Assembly (NCBI GenBank): GCA_965223125.1
Contig: OZ244984.1
Coordinates: forward strand, 124,001 to 188,000
From: Pacificispira sp965223125
Lineage (GTDB): Bacteria > Pseudomonadota > Alphaproteobacteria > UBA8366 > Aestuariispiraceae
Length of the DNA: 64,000 nt
Direction of reading: 5' to 3'
This document shows positions 60,806 through 64,000 of the stretch, in pieces. The stretch's first letter is position 1. Each line of letters opens with the position of its first letter. The notes under the pieces were generated by a model, which saw nothing but the letters and a program-made list of their open reading frames with translations, searched no databases and was not told the DNA's origin. A program made the translations under genes and the position numbers.

Positions 60806-62167
60806 ATGTCCGATTCCTACAATGACGATCCCACATTCACCGGTCAGATCCGCCGCGCTGCCCAGGTCGGCGGCGCGATGGCCGGGCTGGGTGCCAGACT
60901 GGCAGGTGCGCGCTATCTCGGCGTCAAACTGGACAAGGACAAGCATGCCGGTCAGTTGAAGGCTGCCATCGGCGGGCTCAAGGGTCCCTTGATGAAGGTT
61001 GCGCAGATTCTGGCGACCATCCCCGATGCGCTGCCCAAGGAATATGCCGAGGAATTGCGGCAGCTACAGACCAATGCGCCCCCGATGGGCTGGCCCTTCG
61101 TGCGCCGCCGCATGGCATCCGAACTGGGACCGGGCTGGATGCAGCGCTTCGGTAGCTTCGAGAAGGAGGCCGCCCATGCTGCCTCCCTCGGCCAGGTCCA
61201 CCGCGCGACCCTGAAGGACGGAACGAAGGTCGCCTGCAAGCTGCAATATCCCGACATGGCATCGGCCATCGATTCCGACCTGAAACAGCTAGGCATGATC
61301 TTTTCCATCTATGAACGCTACGACAAGGCAATCTCCACCAGTCAGATTCATGCGGAACTGTCAGAGCGGCTGCGAGAAGAACTGGACTATGCCCGTGAGG
61401 CGAAGGCGATGCGCCTGTATTCCCATATGCTGGCGGATGAGGACAGCGTCCGCATACCCGAAACGGTCACCGATCTATCAACGAAGCGTCTATTGACCAT
61501 GACCTGGCTGGATGGGCGTCCGATGATGGATTTCCGGGATGCACCGCTGGAAACCCGAAATGAGATCGCGCTGTCCATGTTCCGGGCCTGGTATGTCCCA
61601 TTCTACGATTACGGCGTGATCCATGGCGATCCGCATATGGGGAACTACACGGTGCGCGACGATGCGGGCGGCATCAATCTGCTGGACTTCGGCTGCATCC
61701 GGATATTTCCACCCGGCTTCGTCTCCGGCGTGATCGACCTGTATCGGGCCTTGCGGGACGACGATATGGAACTGGCCGTGCATGCCTACGAATGCTGGGG
61801 GTTCAAGGATATCTCCCGGGAACTGCTCGACGTGCTGAATGTCTGGGCGCGGTTCCTGTATCGCCCGCTGATGGAAGACAAGGTGCAGAAGATTCAGGAA
61901 GCGGACAGCGGGCTTTATGGCGCGCAGGTCGCAGGCAAGGTCCAGAAAGAACTGGCAAGGCTGGGCGGGGTCCAGCCACCGCGCGAATTCGTGTTGGTTG
62001 ACCGCGCCGCCATCGGCCTCGGCTCCGTCTTCATGCATCTGAAAGCGGAAGTGAACTGGCATCGCCAGTTCCACGACCTGATCGACAATTTTGACACAGA
62101 TGCGATGGCAAAACGCCAGTCGGATGCCCTCGTCCTGGCCGGATTGAGTGGCCCCTCAAGCCCCTGA
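60806..62167 (+). CDS. ABC1/UbiB-family atypical kinase
   Basis: 453 aa from the ATG at 60806; no good ribosome site. The ABC1 motifs are seen: LMKVAQILATIPDALP (K-x-x-Q), the Ala-rich AAHAASLGQVHRATLKDG loop, HGDPHMGNYTV with the metal-binding Asp, and LLDFGCI as the DFG. UbiB/COQ8-like proteins bind ATP and support ubiquinone biosynthesis or lipid handling, and several paralogues exist in alphaproteobacteria. No ubiquinone gene is adjacent, so a role outside Q synthesis is possible. No membrane anchor is seen at the C-terminus, unlike UbiB. Confidence 0.85.
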   Translation: MSDSYNDDPTFTGQIRRAAQVGGAMAGLGARLAGARYLGVKLDKDKHAGQLKAAIGGLKGPLMKVAQILATIPDALPKEYAEELRQLQTNAPPMGWPFVRRRMASELGPGWMQRFGSFEKEAAHAASLGQVHRATLKDGTKVACKLQYPDMASAIDSDLKQLGMIFSIYERYDKAISTSQIHAELSERLREELDYAREAKAMRLYSHMLADEDSVRIPETVTDLSTKRLLTMTWLDGRPMMDFRDAPLETRNEIALSMFRAWYVPFYDYGVIHGDPHMGNYTVRDDAGGINLLDFGCIRIFPPGFVSGVIDLYRALRDDDMELAVHAYECWGFKDISRELLDVLNVWARFLYRPLMEDKVQKIQEADSGLYGAQVAGKVQKELARLGGVQPPREFVLVDRAAIGLGSVFMHLKAEVNWHRQFHDLIDNFDTDAMAKRQSDALVLAGLSGPSSP

Positions 62168-62312
62168 TTTTTAGAAGGTTTCAAAATTCTCCCTTTTCAT
62201 TTCCGGAAATCAGCCCATATCCTAAGCCTCTAAAGGGGGAATACCTGAGGAATGTCCATGCGCCTCGATCCAACGGGGCGTATGTCTATGCAAGGGATAT
62301 AGGGGAACACCC

Positions 62313-63602
62313 ATGAAGATTGCGGTATTGAAAGAGCGGCGCGACGGTGAAAAGCGTGTGGCGGCCTCTCCCGATAGTGTGGCGAAATATATCCAGCTTG
62401 GCTGCTCCGTGACGGTCGAGACCGGTGCCGGAGACGCAGCCTCCATCCATGACAGCGCATTCAAGGATGCAGGCGCGAGCATCGCAAAGAGTCCGGCGGA
62501 AACCATCAAGGGCGCCGATCTGGTTCTGAAGATCGCCCGACCGCTGGACGATGAAATCGCCCTGTTCAGCAAAGGACAGGCGCTGGCCTGCCATGCCAAT
62601 GCGCTGACCGAGGGCGCAACGGTGAAGGCATTGGCGGCGCAGGGCGTGACCTTGTTTGCGATGGAACTGGTGCCGCGTATCACCCGCGCCCAGTCGATGG
62701 ATATCCTGTCCAGCCAGGCCAACATGGCGGGCTATAAATCCGTTCTGGACGCGCTGGAGGTCTATGGCCGCGCGCTGCCGATGATGTCGACCGCTGCCGG
62801 GCGTATCAATCCGGCGAATGTCTTCATCATGGGCGTCGGCGTCGCCGGATTGCAGGCCATCGCCACCGCCAAGCGACTGGGGGCCGTCGTCTGGGCCACC
62901 GACGTGCGACCCGCGACCAAGGAACAGGTGGAAAGCCTGGGAGGTAAATTCCTGGCCGTCGAGAACGAGGAATTCCTTCAGGCACAGACCGATGGCGGCT
63001 ATGCCAAGGAAATGTCCGACGACTACAAGCGCCAGCAGGCGGAGTTGATCGCGCAGAAGATCAAGACGATGGATATCGTCATCACCACCGCCCTTATCCC
63101 CGGTCGCCCCGCCCCCGTGCTGGTGACCGAGGAACATGTGAAATCCATGAAGCCGGGGTCGGTGATCGTCGATCTGGCGGTGGAAGCGGGCGGCAACTGC
63201 CCCTTGAGTGAATACGGCAAGATCGTCACCAAACATGGGGTGACCCTGATCGGCCATGCCAATGTACCGAGTCGCCTGGCGGAAACCACCAGCCAGCTTT
63301 TCGCGCGCAATCTTCTGAACTTCCTGACGCCGATGATCGACAAGGAAACCGCTGCGCTGAAAATCGACCGCGAGGATGCGGTGGTTCAGGGTACGCTGGT
63401 CTGCATCGACGGTGAAATCGTGCAGGACCGCATCCGGGATGCCGCCGGTGTCGCTCCCGCTGTAAAGAAGGATGCGACGGCACCTAAGAAAACGGCTGCC
63501 AAGAAGGCCGGACCTAAAAAAGGCGGGGTGAAAAAGACTTTTGCGAAAAAAGCTGAGGCCAAAAAAGCCCCAGATGCCGCGACTGATGGAAAGGAGGGCT
63601 GA
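62313..63602 (+). CDS. pntAA: Proton-translocating NAD(P) transhydrogenase subunit alpha part 1
   Basis: 429 aa. It begins MKIAVLKERRDGEKRVAASP as in transhydrogenase domain I. The NAD-binding motif is IMGVGVAGLQAIATAKRLGA, and VDLAVEAGGNCPLSEYG is also conserved. The normal domain ends near residue 385. It is followed by about 45 Lys/Ala/Pro residues (KKTAAKKAGPKKGG and similar), an odd basic tail that is not part of the fold. With PntAB and PntB it forms the membrane enzyme that drives NADPH formation by proton flow. pntAB starts three bases after the stop. Confidence 0.93.
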   Translation: MKIAVLKERRDGEKRVAASPDSVAKYIQLGCSVTVETGAGDAASIHDSAFKDAGASIAKSPAETIKGADLVLKIARPLDDEIALFSKGQALACHANALTEGATVKALAAQGVTLFAMELVPRITRAQSMDILSSQANMAGYKSVLDALEVYGRALPMMSTAAGRINPANVFIMGVGVAGLQAIATAKRLGAVVWATDVRPATKEQVESLGGKFLAVENEEFLQAQTDGGYAKEMSDDYKRQQAELIAQKIKTMDIVITTALIPGRPAPVLVTEEHVKSMKPGSVIVDLAVEAGGNCPLSEYGKIVTKHGVTLIGHANVPSRLAETTSQLFARNLLNFLTPMIDKETAALKIDREDAVVQGTLVCIDGEIVQDRIRDAAGVAPAVKKDATAPKKTAAKKAGPKKGGVKKTFAKKAEAKKAPDAATDGKEG

Positions 63603-63605
63603 TCC

Positions 63606-64000
63606 ATGGAAAAGCAGGATCTGATCGAGGCTGCCGACAGCCTTCGGGAACAGGCGCAGGCACTGGCGGCAAAGGCCGCCGCGCTCGCTGAACAGGCGAC
63701 TGCCCTCGACCCGACCGGAACGATGGCGGCTGCTGAGGCTGCGACCGGTACGCCCTTCCTATATCTCTTCACGGCCTTCGTCTTGGCCTGTGTCGTCGGT
63801 TACTACGTCGTCTGGTCGGTGACCCCGGCGCTGCATTCGCCCTTGATGGGTGTCACCAATGCGATTTCGTCGGTCATCATCGTCGGTGCGCTGATCGCGG
63901 CGGGACCGGAGGAGATGAACCTGGCGAAGATTTTCGGCTTCATCGCCGTCGTGCTGGCCAGCGTCAATATTTTCGGCGGTTTCGTGGTCACGAACCGGAT
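63606..64000 (+). CDS. pntAB: NAD(P) transhydrogenase subunit alpha part 2, partial at right edge
   Basis: ATG at 63606, running off the window end. The visible 131 codons start with an Ala/Gln-rich helical segment (residues 2-35), then a Thr/Ala linker and the first membrane helices: YLFTAFVLACVVGYYVVW, then NAISSVIIVGALIAAG and a third segment (IFGFIAVVLASVNIFGGFVV). This is the membrane part of the split alpha subunit. It is followed beyond the edge, by family custom, by pntB. Confidence 0.9.
   Translation, partial: MEKQDLIEAADSLREQAQALAAKAAALAEQATALDPTGTMAAAEAATGTPFLYLFTAFVLACVVGYYVVWSVTPALHSPLMGVTNAISSVIIVGALIAAGPEEMNLAKIFGFIAVVLASVNIFGGFVVTNR

Overview
The window is about 58% GC, densely packed and gene-rich. 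It looks like the chromosome of a free-living alphaproteobacterium, probably Rhodospirillales-like. The markers are a MipZ division-site ATPase, an AapJQMP general amino-acid transporter, a GTTC-N7-GTTC LexA box, a CueR/HmrR-type copper circuit, a split PntAA/PntAB transhydrogenase and a DUF1192 protein. Genus and species cannot be told from this. I see no tRNA, rRNA, CRISPR array, insertion sequence or prophage.

Left end (1-2.9 kb): a Cache-domain membrane sensor gene runs off the edge, and a truncated second copy of its 5' half lies 2 kb away. Between the two copies sits an AT-rich two-gene cassette: a small four-helix membrane protein, and a membrane-anchored protein with a TIR / nucleoside 2-deoxyribosyltransferase-like domain. 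This is the best candidate for an undescribed, possibly defensive, system in the window. From 2.9 to 5.7 kb there is a coiled-coil envelope protein, a DUF4197 protein, a flavin reductase-like protein and a FlaF-like protein. From 6.1 to 10.5 kb is the complete aapJQMP transporter, with a strong hairpin after the binding-protein gene.

10.6-20 kb: ketopantoate reductase family protein, an orphan TAXI binding protein, a divergent LysR / NmrA pair, a tandem universal stress protein, an SLC13 permease and the GDP-fucose genes gmd-fcl. 19.3-24 kb: a membrane J-domain / VWA gene pair, then mipZ with a sulfotransferase-like gene. 24-31 kb: small metabolic, envelope and proteostasis genes in short overlapping operons. 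31-33.5 kb: an SOS-controlled umuDC pair followed by a ParD/RelE-type toxin-antitoxin pair.

33.5-46 kb: two copper-regulator boxes with the 19-bp spacer typical of MerR-family promoters. One drives cueR - cytochrome c - acetolactate synthase-like - a tandem HdeA-like exported protein. The other drives a copper P-type ATPase whose gene is frameshifted in the GDGxND hinge. Between them lie mfd-sdhE and recG, which diverge. 46-64 kb: a sarcosine/dimethylglycine dehydrogenase-like protein with a TetR regulator and a MAPEG protein; GST, MDR and quinone oxidoreductases; a lower-GC pocket with a frameshifted peptidoglycan-binding-like gene and an orphan protein; corA; pepF; an acyl-CoA ligase with a GST; an alpha/beta hydrolase; an ABC1 kinase; and pntAA with the start of pntAB.

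Gene starts were chosen from ribosome-binding sites and family lengths, so some differ from the longest open frame.
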